From Chitinimonas_A lacunae (GTDB lineage: Bacteria; Pseudomonadota; Gammaproteobacteria; Burkholderiales; Chitinimonadaceae), in assembly GCF_042650885.1 (NCBI RefSeq), contig NZ_JBHSBU010000001.1, positions 744,001 through 808,000 on the forward strand: a DNA stretch of 64,000 nucleotides. The letters run 5' to 3'. Position 1 is the first letter of the stretch, and each line of letters begins with the position of its first letter. Of this stretch, positions 16,857 through 25,316 are shown piece by piece. Under the pieces are notes generated by a model. The model saw only the letters and a program-made list of their open reading frames with translations. It ran no database searches and had not been told where the DNA came from. The translations under genes were made by a program, and so were the position numbers.

Positions 16857-17036
16857 TCAAGGCCCGGCCGGGCTGTGCGAGGCGGGCAAGGCGGGAAGGA
16901 CCACAGCAACCGTCACCACCTGGCCGGTCTTGGGCTTCGGTGGTTGGGCCGGTTGCCGTTCGACACGGTCACAGCCGCTCAGCACGCAGCCGATCAGACC
17001 GATCAGCGCCATCTGTACGGCTATGCCCGTGTCCAT
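16857..17036 (-). CDS. Short lipoprotein, unknown
   Basis: A 59-aa frame, MDTGIAVQMALIGLIGCVLSGCDR..., with a lipobox (VLSGC) at ~18-22 and a Pro/Val-rich tail. GGAG precedes the ATG. It lies between the BON and DUF1328 genes with gaps of 20 and 30 bp, consistent with an operon member. No family recognised. Confidence 0.55.
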   Translation of the reverse strand: MDTGIAVQMALIGLIGCVLSGCDRVERQPAQPPKPKTGQVVTVAVVLPALPASHSPAGP

Positions 17037-17055
17037 GTCCGCGCTCCATGCCGGC

Positions 17056-17379
17056 TTATTTCTTGACTTGAAGGTCGTTCTTGATCGATTTGACCCCCTT
17101 GACGGTGCTGGCGACATCAGCCGCCCGGCTGACGGTCTGGGGATCGTCCACGAAACCGCTCAACTGCACCGTGCCGCGATAGGTCTCCACATTGATCTCG
17201 TTGGCCTTGAGATTGGTATCACCGATCAGTGCCGCCTTGACTTTGGTGGTGATCACCGCGTCATCAAGGTATTGGCCGGGAGTTTCTTCGGTCCGGGGCG
17301 GGTCATCGGCCAGTACCGGGGCGCCGGCCGTGGCCAGGGCGAACAGAAGGTAATAGATGCCTTGTTTGAGGAATTTCAT
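17056..17379 (-). CDS. BON domain periplasmic protein
   Basis: A 107-aa protein with a signal peptide (cleavage likely after 'GAPVLA') and one BON domain: 'PGQYLDDAVITTKVKAALIGDTNLKANEINVETYRGTVQLSGFV' and 'GVKSIKNDLQVKK'. It is OsmY-like in half-length form. BON domains are thought to bind lipid or peptidoglycan-associated surfaces, and OsmY acts as a stress-induced periplasmic chaperone. AAGGAG lies before the ATG. Second gene of the csbD operon. Confidence 0.88.
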   Translation of the reverse strand: MKFLKQGIYYLLFALATAGAPVLADDPPRTEETPGQYLDDAVITTKVKAALIGDTNLKANEINVETYRGTVQLSGFVDDPQTVSRAADVASTVKGVKSIKNDLQVKK

Positions 17380-17469
17380 GATGGACTCCTTGCGGCTTTA
17401 TTGGGATGGCTGTACCGGGAAGTGGATGGGACGACCCGGAACGAGTCGTCACTACGCAATGACACGAAA

Positions 17470-17670
17470 TCAGTGCAAGGTCGATTCCCAGTCCTTGATC
17501 TGCTTTTCTGCTTCGTCCTTGCCGATGCCGTAGCTCTCCTGGATACGCCCGGCCAGTTGATCGCGACGACCGGCGATCTGATCGAGATGGTCGTCGGTGA
17601 TCTTGCCCCAGCGTTCTTTGACCTTGCCGGCGAACTGCTTCCAGTTGCCTTCAACGATGTCCCAGTTCAT
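17470..17670 (-). CDS. CsbD family stress protein
   Basis: A 66-aa protein, MNWDIVEGNWKQFAGKVKE..., with the CsbD signature 'GNWKQFAGKVKERWGKITDDHLDQIAGRRDQLAGRIQESYGIGKDEAEKQI'. Family members are induced by general stress (sigma-B in Bacillus, YjbJ in E. coli) and their molecular role is unknown. AAGGAG precedes the ATG. It heads a seven-gene run (17670 to 15453) behind the best sigma-54 promoter in the window. Confidence 0.95.
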   Translation of the reverse strand: MNWDIVEGNWKQFAGKVKERWGKITDDHLDQIAGRRDQLAGRIQESYGIGKDEAEKQIKDWESTLH

Positions 17671-17737
17671 GGCTATCTCCTTGATTAAATGCTGGAAGTT
17701 GCTTGTCTCAACGCTCAGGCGTTGTGCCTTTACTTCC

Positions 17738-17752
17738 GCAATGGGCGTGCCA
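17738..17752 (-). promoter_or_regulatory. Consensus sigma-54 promoter of the csbD operon
   Basis: On the minus strand: TGGCACGCCCATTGC, matching TGGCAC-N5-TTGC at every defined position. The predicted start near 17726 gives a ~55-nt leader. A TTTTTGCAAAAA palindrome at ~17798-17809 sits at about -72 to -83 and may bind the activator. Confidence 0.8.
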
Positions 17753-17868
17753 ACACCGGAAATTCCTTGCAATTCATTAAAAATCAATAACTTGCGTTTT
17801 TTGCAAAAAGTCCTGTGCCGAAACAATACGGCGTAAGACTTGCCAAGCGCTGCTGTAAAAACTGCGCG

Positions 17869-19278
17869 CTATAGCCAATACGACCATAGCTGCGAGGCCC
17901 ATTCTTTGAAGCGTTGCCACGGCGAGCGTCTGGCCCAGTTGGCGGGCTCGATCCGATCGGACGCGGCCTGGTCGTCGGCGAACATCGCCAGCATCTGGCG
18001 GGCAAAGTCGCGCCCGAGCACTTCGGCATTGAGTTCGTCGTTATGCAGAAAGCTGCGCCAGTCCAGATTGGTTGACCCGACCGTCGACCAGACCCCGTCG
18101 ATCACCGCGTATTTGGCATGCAGCAGGGCACCGCGCCGCTCGTATATCTTGACCCCGGCGTCGAGCAAGGTGGCGTAATGGGCCCGACCCGCTTGCAGCG
18201 TCACCCAGGAGTCGGTGCTGCCAGGCAGGATCAATCTGACATCGACCCCGCGGCGGGCAGCGCTACAGAGCATCTCGACCAGTTGCGGGTCAGGGACGAA
18301 ATAGGCATTGGTCAGATAGATCTGCTGCTCGGCGTGCTGTACCGCAGACAGCAGGGTCAGATAGATCGGGCTGTGTGGCTGCTCCGACGTGCTGGCCAGC
18401 GCGCGCACCAGCTCATTGCCCTGCCGTGGCAGCGGCGGGAAATAATCACGCGGCGGCAGCGGCTCGCCGGCCTGGCGCTGCCAGGTGTCGAGAAAGCTGC
18501 GCTGGAAGTCGGCTACCACCGGACCTTCGATGCGGATATGGGTATCGCGCCATGGAATCGGCTCGCGCCTGCGGCTCAGATTGAACGAGAAGGGGCGCGA
18601 GCCGCGCGAATACACCTCGCTGATATTGATGCCGCCCAGAAGGGCCAGCCGGCCGTCCACCACCATCAGCTTTCGATGATCGCGGTTATTGAGCAGCCAT
18701 TCACCGCGCGTCTGCAAGGGGTTGATCGGATTGAATTCAAGCACCCGCACCCCCGCTGCCCGCAGCCGCTCGAAGAAGCTGCGCGGGGTCTTGAGCGAAC
18801 CGACGCTGTCGTAGATCAGATTGACCTGAACGCCCTGGGCCTGCTTTTCCAGCAACTTGGCGGCAAAGCGCTGGCCGACTTCGTCGTCTTCGTAGATATA
18901 GGTTTCCAGGTTGATATGGTCGCGCGCCTGTTCGATCGCGCTGAACATGGCGCTATAGGTGGCGCTGCCGTCAAGCAGCAGACCGACCCGGTTGCCGGTC
19001 ACCAGCGGCGTGTCGAGCAGCGCCTCTTCAAAGGCAATATGGCGGTCGAGAATATCGGTGTCGCCGCGCCGACGCAGCGTTTCCAGAATGGCTTCGCTCT
19101 TGGCGGCGGTAAGCAGGCCATTGCGGCCCTGGATGCGGGTCTGGACCTGCGGTGTCTGTTCGGCGGTTTGCTGGAAATCGGGCAGGGTACGGCAGGACAG
19201 CAGACAGGCAATCGAAGCCAGCAGGGCCAGGAGCAACAGATACAGGGCAAGCCGGCGGAGAGGAAAAGTCGATTTCAT
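17869..19278 (-). CDS. Phospholipase D / cardiolipin synthase-like protein
   Basis: A 469-aa protein with an N-terminal hydrophobic segment and possible lipobox (LLSC, ~26-29) and two PLD domains. HKD motifs are H201-K203-D208 ('HRKLMVVDG') and H387-K389-D394 ('HAKYAVIDG'), each followed by the usual 'GGINIS' and 'GSTNLD'. This architecture matches ClsC-like cardiolipin synthases or envelope-anchored PLDs. It likely remodels phospholipids at the membrane. It is in the stress island, on the same strand as ChaB and the BON lipoprotein, with a 340-bp gap. No clear promoter was found. Confidence 0.88.
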   Translation of the reverse strand: MKSTFPLRRLALYLLLLALLASIACLLSCRTLPDFQQTAEQTPQVQTRIQGRNGLLTAAKSEAILETLRRRGDTDILDRHIAFEEALLDTPLVTGNRVGLLLDGSATYSAMFSAIEQARDHINLETYIYEDDEVGQRFAAKLLEKQAQGVQVNLIYDSVGSLKTPRSFFERLRAAGVRVLEFNPINPLQTRGEWLLNNRDHRKLMVVDGRLALLGGINISEVYSRGSRPFSFNLSRRREPIPWRDTHIRIEGPVVADFQRSFLDTWQRQAGEPLPPRDYFPPLPRQGNELVRALASTSEQPHSPIYLTLLSAVQHAEQQIYLTNAYFVPDPQLVEMLCSAARRGVDVRLILPGSTDSWVTLQAGRAHYATLLDAGVKIYERRGALLHAKYAVIDGVWSTVGSTNLDWRSFLHNDELNAEVLGRDFARQMLAMFADDQAASDRIEPANWARRSPWQRFKEWASQLWSYWL

Positions 19279-19619
19279 CGGCAGTAACCGGAAAACAGCA
19301 GGTCTTGCCTGGAAATCGATCCGCAGCGCAGTGAGCGATTCCGGCTCAACCGGTCTGATCGGCCTTGTCCCACCTGAGCGGGAAAGGGTAATCCCCGTTC
19401 TGTTTCAGCCTGAGGTCCGGCCAGGCTGGCAGCCACGGAGGGATCGGGCTGCGGATGATCGGTCCCTCTGCATGGCTGACGAGATCGGAAGCAAAAGAGC
19501 GAGGTTGCCGCTGATCTTCCGGATCTGGACGCCGTTTCTGAGCAGAGTAGGGAGAAGGCGGGATCGTTCTCAGCGAGACGATCCCGCCAGGTCGGCTGGT
19601 CTGGCCGTGTTGCCTGTCC
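19279..19619. other. Intergenic gap with a large hairpin
   Basis: I see no gene. The one clear structure is an inverted repeat at 19557-19588 (11-base arms GGCGGGATCGT/ACGATCCCGCC), located after the ChaB-like gene on the minus strand. A short pyrimidine run follows it, so it may terminate that transcript. Confidence 0.5.
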
Positions 19620-19856
19620 TCAGTCGGAACGCGGCTCCCAGTTGCCGGAGCGTTCGTCCTTCTGATAGCGATGCTTGACCGCTCCCCAAGCCACCTTATG
19701 GGCGGTTTCCTCGCGGCTGGCATCGCCACGGCGGTCGTCCGGGTCCTTGTATTGGTCCCAGGCATGATTGAACGCTTCGCGATAGATGCGTTGCGCCGGC
19801 TCGGGCAGGACGTTGCGGACGTTATCAGGCAGGTCTTTCAGGGTGGAGTAGGGCAT
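19620..19856 (-). CDS. ChaB family protein
   Basis: A 78-aa protein with the ChaB domain: 'LPDNVRNVLPEPAQRIYREAFNHAWDQY' and 'ETAHKVAWGAVKHRY'. ChaB was named as a regulator of the ChaA cation antiporter, although direct evidence is thin; many bacteria carry it in stress loci. CAGGAGG lies before the ATG. It follows the BON lipoprotein gene by 30 bp and likely shares its promoter. Confidence 0.9.
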   Translation of the reverse strand: MPYSTLKDLPDNVRNVLPEPAQRIYREAFNHAWDQYKDPDDRRGDASREETAHKVAWGAVKHRYQKDERSGNWEPRSD

Positions 19857-19886
19857 CTCGGCCTCCTGCGCTACGTCAGGCGGTCT

Positions 19887-20399
19887 TCAGGGCCGGACCG
19901 TGACGTTGTTCTGCACCGAACGGACCCCTTCCACTCCGCGCACGACCTGGTTCACGCTGTCGCTCATCTGCTGCGAGGGCACGGTACCGGAAACGGTCAC
20001 CACGCCATCGTTGCTATCGACGTTGAGGGTCAGGGTTTTCAGGCCGGCGTCGCTGGCCAGGGCTGCCTTGACCTTGCCGGTCAGGGTGGCGTTGTCGATG
20101 GCTTGGCCGGTGGTGCGTCCAGCGGTGTCGGCGTTACGGTTGGTATCGGCCTGGCTGGTCGCGTCGGTGGTCGAGGTGGTGCCGCTCGTGCTGGTGGTCC
20201 CGGTGGTATTGCTGGTCGTGTTATTGGTGTCGGGAGTCGTAGCCGGCGGTGTGGTAGTGGTGGTATCAGGGGCAGTCGTCGAAGTCGGGCTATTCGGCTC
20301 AGGGACTGCGATCGAGTTGGTGTCTTCCCGGCTGCATGCAGCCAAGCCGGTGGCAAGCAGAACGGCCAGCAGGCCACTGGTAAGAAGGGGGCGTTTCAT
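19887..20399 (-). CDS. BON domain lipoprotein with Thr-rich linker
   Basis: A 170-aa lipoprotein (lipobox 'LAAC', acylated Cys ~21). Residues ~30-95 are an extreme Thr/Asn/Asp low-complexity linker, and a C-terminal BON domain follows ('IDNATLTGKVKAALASDAGLKTLTLNVDSNDGVVTVSGTVPS'). The linker would hold the BON domain away from the membrane. The ATG at 20399 follows AAAGGAG. A consensus sigma-54 promoter lies ~105 bp upstream. Confidence 0.87.
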   Translation of the reverse strand: MKRPLLTSGLLAVLLATGLAACSREDTNSIAVPEPNSPTSTTAPDTTTTTPPATTPDTNNTTSNTTGTTSTSGTTSTTDATSQADTNRNADTAGRTTGQAIDNATLTGKVKAALASDAGLKTLTLNVDSNDGVVTVSGTVPSQQMSDSVNQVVRGVEGVRSVQNNVTVRP

Positions 20400-20503
20400 C
20401 AGGATTCTCCTTTGAGGGTTCAAGGGGAACTACGAACGATCCGGTGGATTCGATAGGGCAACGGCTGCCCCGGGCAGACCGATCACCGGACCCGTCTGCC
20501 GAT

Positions 20504-20518
20504 GCAACCGTCGTGCCT
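20504..20518 (-). promoter_or_regulatory. Sigma-54 promoter of the BON lipoprotein-chaB pair
   Basis: On the minus strand: AGGCACGACGGTTGC. GGCACG at -24, GTTGC at -12, correct spacing; A follows the -12 GC. Predicted leader ~92 nt. Confidence 0.75.
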
Positions 20519-20580
20519 GACAGACACGCTGGCAGGGCACCGCGCTGTGGAATCACTCGTCCCGCGCTGGTCGGGACAAA

Positions 20581-20877
20581 TCATTTATTCCGGTTGACCT
20601 GGGGGTTTTCCGACAAGGTCTGGTTGCTCTGCGAGGGGCCGGCGCCTTTGGCATTGGTGGCCTGGGCATTGGGTCTGCGCATACCGTGGTTGTCTTCGTT
20701 CTCCAGATCCTGTTCGAGCCGGGTGCGTTTTTCCTCGGGATTACCCGGGTCATTGCCCCGTCCAACCGAGCTGCGTTCACGCCCATCCACAGCCTGGCTG
20801 GTCTGCTGGCGCTTTTGCCCTTCGCGGTTGTTGTCCTGGTTCTCCTGTTTGCTGTCCTGCTGTTTATCGCGGTTCAT
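20581..20877 (-). CDS. Hydrophilic disordered protein (98 aa), unknown
   Basis: A 98-aa frame beginning MNRDKQQDSKQENQDNN with AAAGGAAAG upstream. It is almost entirely Gln, Asn, Arg, Lys, Glu and Asp, with no hydrophobic core; 'GNPEEKRTRLEQDLENED' is the only predicted helical part. The composition resembles hydrophilins and other desiccation-related proteins, though no family is recognised. A consensus sigma-54 promoter lies ~60 bp upstream, supporting expression. Confidence 0.65.
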   Translation of the reverse strand: MNRDKQQDSKQENQDNNREGQKRQQTSQAVDGRERSSVGRGNDPGNPEEKRTRLEQDLENEDNHGMRRPNAQATNAKGAGPSQSNQTLSENPQVNRNK

Positions 20878-20937
20878 GACGCTTTCCTTTTGCCTTCGGG
20901 CCGGCCCAACGCCGGCAGAGCCGATGTACTGCTTCGG

Positions 20938-20952
20938 GCAATCGCCGTGCCG
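20938..20952 (-). promoter_or_regulatory. Sigma-54 promoter of the 98-aa hydrophilic gene
   Basis: On the minus strand: CGGCACGGCGATTGC, a near-perfect -24/-12 pair. Predicted leader ~49 nt. TGCAAAAGTC at 20961-20970 lies just upstream. Confidence 0.75.
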
Positions 20953-21542
20953 ACAAAACCTGCAAAAGTCAATTTTTCGATTCATATCGAGTGGACGCTT
21001 GTGCTGACAAACAAATCGATTTCCTTATCAGGCACTGAGATCGGTCAAATCTCCCGGAGTTTTTGCCGGAATTAAATGCTTTGTGAAAATTTCATGATTT
21101 TATAAAAAATGTGCATTATATGTGTCGGATGTGGGGTGTGATTTAATTAAAAAAGAAATATTTAGGATATTTTCCGATGGATGTTGCGGGGTTGAATATC
21201 CTGGCGGCGCCAATGGTTTCCTTATGTAATTTTTTCCGTCGGGAAGTAATTTCTACGCGGCAGCCGCCGGCTTTCATTCAAATGAAAAAGGGCCAGCTCA
21301 GCCGTTTAAATCAGACGGGCTCGGCATGATTTTTTGCAAGTCGGCTTTACGGCAAGCTCTAGCGGTCAAATATCATGACGGAGGGTGAAAAATACCGAAG
21401 TGGGAATACGCTTTGCTGAGTCGTTCGGGCTGGTTTCCCAAGCAATCGTTTCGGGGCATGACGGCGGGAAACCCTCCCAGGCCCCGTTCAAACTAAAACG
21501 TGCAACCGTGTGTTTTCTTCTCTCCAATGAAAGGAAAGTACG
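20953..21542. other. AT-rich intergenic region before the Gly/Gln/Tyr-rich gene
   Basis: No gene is seen. The segment 21075-21170 is notably AT-rich. A sigma-54-like element at 21321-21337 (GGCATG then TTTTTTGC) has eleven rather than ten bases between GG and GC, and a TTTTTTGCAAGTC word overlaps it. Whether this drives the gene at 21543 is uncertain. Confidence 0.4.
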
Positions 21543-22850
21543 ATGAATCAGCAAAACGAACGCAATAGCGCACGCCAGCAAAGTGATGACTACGGTCCGG
21601 ACAATCCCAACCAACATGTGCGGCAATGGGCGTCCGACGAAGGGCGCAGCGGCTATGGCCAAGAACAGGGCGGCTATGAATCGGGCCGCAGCGCACGTCA
21701 ACAGGGACAAGGCTACAACGAAGACTATGGCTATGGTTCCAACCGGGCCAGCCAAGGTCAGGGTCAAGGTGGTTTCCAAGGTTCGTATCAGTCGTCGCAA
21801 GGCGGCTATCGCGACCAGGATCAGCAGAATTTCCGCAGCAATAACGAACGCAATACCCGCAATCCTTATCAGGAACATCAGTACATGGACGAAGGCTATC
21901 GGCAGAACCGGCCGATGCGTCAGAGCTTCCAGAACGAGTTCCAGGGCCATCAAAGCGGCTACGAAGGTGGCGGCCGCAGCCAAGGCGGCTACTATCCGCA
22001 AGCGCAAGGCCGCGACTATGCAGACCAGTACAGCCAGCAATACGGCTATGGCCAATCAGGTGGTCAGAACCTGTACGGCCGGCAGGACCAGTATGGCCGG
22101 CAGGATATGTACGGTTCGAGCGGACAGCAGCAATTCCGCGACTTCCCCGAGCATGGCGGCCAGCAAGGCGGCCGTCATTTGGGCTCGCAGGGCGGCTTTG
22201 GCCAACAAGGCATGTACGGCAGCCAACAAGGCCAAGGGATGTACGGCGGCCAACAAGGCCAGGGTGGGATGTACGGCAGCCAGCAAGGTCAGGGCGGCAT
22301 GTATGGCAGTCAGCAAGGCCAGGGCATGTATGGCTCGCAAGGCGGCTATAGCGGCCAAGGCCAATATGGCAGCCAGGGCGGTCAGTTCGGCAGCCAAGGC
22401 ATGTTCGGTTCCCACCAAGGTGGCCATATGCAAGGTAGCCAAGGCAGCCAGTTCGGCAGCTATGGCGATACCTACGGTCCGCATCAAGGCCAGCAGGGCC
22501 AATACGGCAGCCAAAGCCATCTGAGCGGTCAACATGGTCATCAAGGCGGCCAATATGGCGCCTCGGAACATGGCCATCATCTGGACCCCAACTATCGTCA
22601 GTGGCGCGATGAGCAAATCCGCCGCCTTGACGAGGACTATCACAACTACAGCCAAGAGCGTTACAACAAGTTCTCCGATGAGTTCAACGAGTGGCGCCAG
22701 AAGCGCAATGCTTCATCGTCGTCGCAGCAAGGCAGCTCCCCGCAAGGCAGCTCGTCGAACGAACGCGGCGATCGCACCACCGGCGAACGCGGCGACAACG
22801 ACAATCGGAGCAGCGGCCAGCAACAGGCCAGCAGCAACAAAAATAAATAA
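21543..22850 (+). CDS. Gly/Gln/Tyr/Ser-rich low-complexity protein
   Basis: A 435-aa protein, mostly low complexity. Residues ~1-215 are Gln/Asn/Gly/Tyr/Arg-rich; ~220-330 contain tandem GMYGSQQGQG-like units; ~345-395 are a conserved-looking helical module ('DPNYRQWRDEQIRRLDEDYHNYSQERYNKFSDEFNEWRQKR') of a type found at the end of several uncharacterised proteobacterial proteins; the tail is Ser/Gln/Asn-rich. There is no signal peptide. The G/Q/Y/S make-up is like that of prion-like, phase-separating segments. AAAGGAAAG precedes the ATG. Role unknown; a protective or condensate-forming function is only an inference. Confidence 0.8.
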   Translation: MNQQNERNSARQQSDDYGPDNPNQHVRQWASDEGRSGYGQEQGGYESGRSARQQGQGYNEDYGYGSNRASQGQGQGGFQGSYQSSQGGYRDQDQQNFRSNNERNTRNPYQEHQYMDEGYRQNRPMRQSFQNEFQGHQSGYEGGGRSQGGYYPQAQGRDYADQYSQQYGYGQSGGQNLYGRQDQYGRQDMYGSSGQQQFRDFPEHGGQQGGRHLGSQGGFGQQGMYGSQQGQGMYGGQQGQGGMYGSQQGQGGMYGSQQGQGMYGSQGGYSGQGQYGSQGGQFGSQGMFGSHQGGHMQGSQGSQFGSYGDTYGPHQGQQGQYGSQSHLSGQHGHQGGQYGASEHGHHLDPNYRQWRDEQIRRLDEDYHNYSQERYNKFSDEFNEWRQKRNASSSSQQGSSPQGSSSNERGDRTTGERGDNDNRSSGQQQASSNKNK

Positions 22851-22883
22851 GTCGTAGCACCGACCACTTCCCTCAACATGGAA

Positions 22884-22911
22884 ACACGCCGGATCACTCC
22901 GGCGTGTTTTT
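22884..22911 (+). terminator. Rho-independent terminator
   Basis: Ten-base arms ACACGCCGGA/TCCGGCGTGT with loop TCAC and a T-run follow the low-complexity protein gene. Confidence 0.9.
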
Positions 22912-23010
22912 ACTTGAGTAAGGGAAATAGGAAATCTGGAGATGGTTGTTGGGGCATCAATTCTGATCTGCCAAGAGACAGCCGCCGAGCCTGCAAAAAT
23001 TAAGTGGCGA

Positions 23011-23655
23011 TCAGTCTTCTCCTGTTGCCTGGCTGGTTTGGGTTTCTTCGATTCGTCGCCAGAATTCGGCCGCGTCCAAGGTGGGGATGCCTAATTCAGT
23101 GGCTTTGTCCAGTTTTGAGCGGCCGGGTTTGCTGCCGACGATTAACAATGTCGTTTTGCCGTTTACTGCTTGTTGCACTTTACCGCCGTTGGCGGTGACC
23201 AAGGTTTCAATTGCTGCACGGTCGTGTTCGGCAAAGGTGCCTGTAACGACGACGGTCTGGTCGAAAAAGGCCTGCGACGGGTCTTTGAGGTAATGCCATT
23301 GCGTTTCGTGGTAGCGATCGAGCAGTTCTCCATTCTGCATGAAAAAATATTCGCCGACCTGGGTGGAAAACCCCAGCATTTCTATTTCTTCCGCCCCAAG
23401 ATTCTGTAGAAACGCATGCAGCCCCTCCAGCTCAAAAGAGGGGGCCGTGTCGAGCTTGAGGCAAAGCAGATTGTCCGGCAGCGCTTGATGATGCAGCAGT
23501 ACGACGTCTTCGATATCAAACAGGACTGCAGCCTCATCTATCGCCTCGATGGCCTCGTAATTTTCCTCTTCCAGCAAGGCCATAAACTTCTTGATCTGTC
23601 TGAGATGACCGGGTTCTGTCACCTTGCAATAGAGCGTAATGAGATGGGATGACAT
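23011..23655 (-). CDS. Protein with C-terminal BRCT domain
   Basis: A 214-aa protein. Residues ~130-208 are a BRCT domain like that ending bacterial DNA ligase LigA: 'FFDQTVVVTGTFAEHDRAAIETLVTANGGKVQQAVNGKTTLLIVGSKPGRSKLDKATELGIPTLD'. The N-terminal ~125 residues are acidic and unrecognised. No ligase or nuclease motif is present, so this is a free-standing BRCT protein, perhaps a phospho- or DNA-end-binding adaptor. AAGGAA lies before the ATG. Base composition here is somewhat more AT-rich than its neighbours. Confidence 0.8.
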   Translation of the reverse strand: MSSHLITLYCKVTEPGHLRQIKKFMALLEEENYEAIEAIDEAAVLFDIEDVVLLHHQALPDNLLCLKLDTAPSFELEGLHAFLQNLGAEEIEMLGFSTQVGEYFFMQNGELLDRYHETQWHYLKDPSQAFFDQTVVVTGTFAEHDRAAIETLVTANGGKVQQAVNGKTTLLIVGSKPGRSKLDKATELGIPTLDAAEFWRRIEETQTSQATGED

Positions 23656-23816
23656 GGGAATTCCTTGGGGGACGACGGTTGCGTAGCGAGTTCAAGGGGG
23701 AGCAGGCAGCTTACCGAAGAAGCGAAGGACTGATCTGTTGGCTTGATAAAAAACGGGTCCGACAAGGCGGACCCGACATTGATTACTGAGACGAGATAAG
23801 AAAGCAGTAGGCCGGT

Positions 23817-25316
23817 TCAAGCGTGTTGCCTGCGCATATCCACCGGCGGGATATGCATCATCTGGCGATATTTGGTGACGGTACGACGGGCCACCTGGAG
23901 ACCCTGCTTGGTCAGGCGGCGGGTGATTTCGGCATCGGACAGCGGGGCATGGCCATTTTCGGCCTGGATCATTTCCTTGATTGCGCCCCGGATGGCGGTG
24001 GTGGAGCAACTGCTGCCCTGATCGGTCGCCAGGGCACGCGAGAAGAAATACTTGAGTTCGAATACCCCAGCCGGTGTCGCCATGTATTTATTGCTGGTGG
24101 CACGCGAGACGGTGGATTCATGCAGATCAAGTTCTTCGGCAATGTCCTTGAGCCCCAGCGGCTGCATGGCAAGCGTGCCATATTCAAAAAAGTGCCATTG
24201 ACGTTCTACAACAGCCTGAGCTACACGCAAAATGGTATTGAAACGTTGCTCGACATTGCGCACCGTCCAACGGGCTTCCTGTAGATGGGAAGCGAGTTCG
24301 CTGTGGTGCGATTCGCGGTGGCTCTGGAACAGCTCGGCGTAGACCTGGTTGAGACGGATTTTCGGCACTGCGCTGGGGTTGAGCATGGCGGTCCATTCGC
24401 CGCGCACCTTGCGCACAATCACATCGGGGGTCAGATAGCTGGCCGATTGATTGCCGAAGCGCCAGCCCGGGCGCGGGTCGAGTCGGCGGATATAGTTGCA
24501 TACCCGCTCGATCACCACCGGCTTGCAGCCGTAGAGATGGGCCAGGCCATTGATATCGCGCTGCGACAGCCGCTTGAATTCCTCTGCGGCGATCCTCAGG
24601 GCCAATTCACGTTCTTCGCACGGCTCCAGCGCCTCGAGTTGCAGAAGAATGCATTCCTGCACATCACGACAGCCCACGCCGGCCGGCTCCATCGATTGCA
24701 CCAGCTTGAGCGCGAATTGCATTTCCGCCGCCTCGACCGCCGGTTCCATGCCTTCCTGTTCGGTAATCACGCGCAGCTCTTCGAGATCGACGCGCAGATA
24801 GCCGTCCTCGTCCAATGCCTCGATCACCAGCGCAGCCAGAATCTGGTCACGCTCGGACAGACGCAAGGTATTGATCTGACTGTGCAGATGCTCGTGCAGA
24901 CTTTGCTCGGCCGGTGCCAGATCGAGCAGGTCGAGTTCGCTGTCGCCGCCATGGCGCTGTTCGCCGTGCTGGCCCCACGGCTCGGTATCGGGGAAGGGGT
25001 CGAGCACTTCATCGTGCTCGTGGGTGTCGCTGATGGTTTCCAGCACATCGTGCTGGGGAGGGTCGAGTTCGAATTCCGCCGGTTCCTGCTCAGCCGCGTT
25101 CTCCTCGGGGGTGGTGAAAGCATCGTCTTCGTTGAACTCCTCGCCGTAGTCGTCGAGGTTGTCATCCATTTCCAGGAAGGGATTGATGCTGAGCGTCTGC
25201 TGCAATTCTTGGGCGAAATCGAGCGAAGAAAGCTGTAGTAGGCGAACCGCCTGTTGCAGACGGGGTGTGAGAACCTGGTTCTGCCGATGTTCCAGCTTGA
25301 ATGCCGGGGCGTTCAT
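23817..25316 (-). CDS. rpoN: RNA polymerase sigma-54 factor, stand-alone copy
   Basis: A 499-aa RpoN. Region I (1-~50) is 'LEHRQNQVLTPRLQQAVRLLQLSSLDFAQELQQTLSINPFLE'. An acidic region II follows (~52-115), then the core-binding domain, the helix-turn-helix ('LGLKDIAEELDLHESTVSRATSNKYM') and the RpoN box ARRTVTKYRQ (~476-485; canonical ARRTVAKYRE). AGGAGG precedes the ATG at 25316. The usual rpoN neighbours (lptB upstream, hpf and ptsN downstream) are absent. I infer a second, specialised rpoN serving the surrounding stress island, but whether another copy exists elsewhere cannot be seen. Confidence 0.96.
   Translation of the reverse strand: MNAPAFKLEHRQNQVLTPRLQQAVRLLQLSSLDFAQELQQTLSINPFLEMDDNLDDYGEEFNEDDAFTTPEENAAEQEPAEFELDPPQHDVLETISDTHEHDEVLDPFPDTEPWGQHGEQRHGGDSELDLLDLAPAEQSLHEHLHSQINTLRLSERDQILAALVIEALDEDGYLRVDLEELRVITEQEGMEPAVEAAEMQFALKLVQSMEPAGVGCRDVQECILLQLEALEPCEERELALRIAAEEFKRLSQRDINGLAHLYGCKPVVIERVCNYIRRLDPRPGWRFGNQSASYLTPDVIVRKVRGEWTAMLNPSAVPKIRLNQVYAELFQSHRESHHSELASHLQEARWTVRNVEQRFNTILRVAQAVVERQWHFFEYGTLAMQPLGLKDIAEELDLHESTVSRATSNKYMATPAGVFELKYFFSRALATDQGSSCSTTAIRGAIKEMIQAENGHAPLSDAEITRRLTKQGLQVARRTVTKYRQMMHIPPVDMRRQHA

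Noticed and set aside
21366..22055. Hydrophobic minus-strand frame opposite the Gly/Gln/Tyr-rich gene
   Set aside because: Its Ala/Ile/Leu/Val richness is the mirror of the repeat codons on the plus strand (CAA, GGC, TAT), not evidence of a membrane protein; there is no ribosome site.
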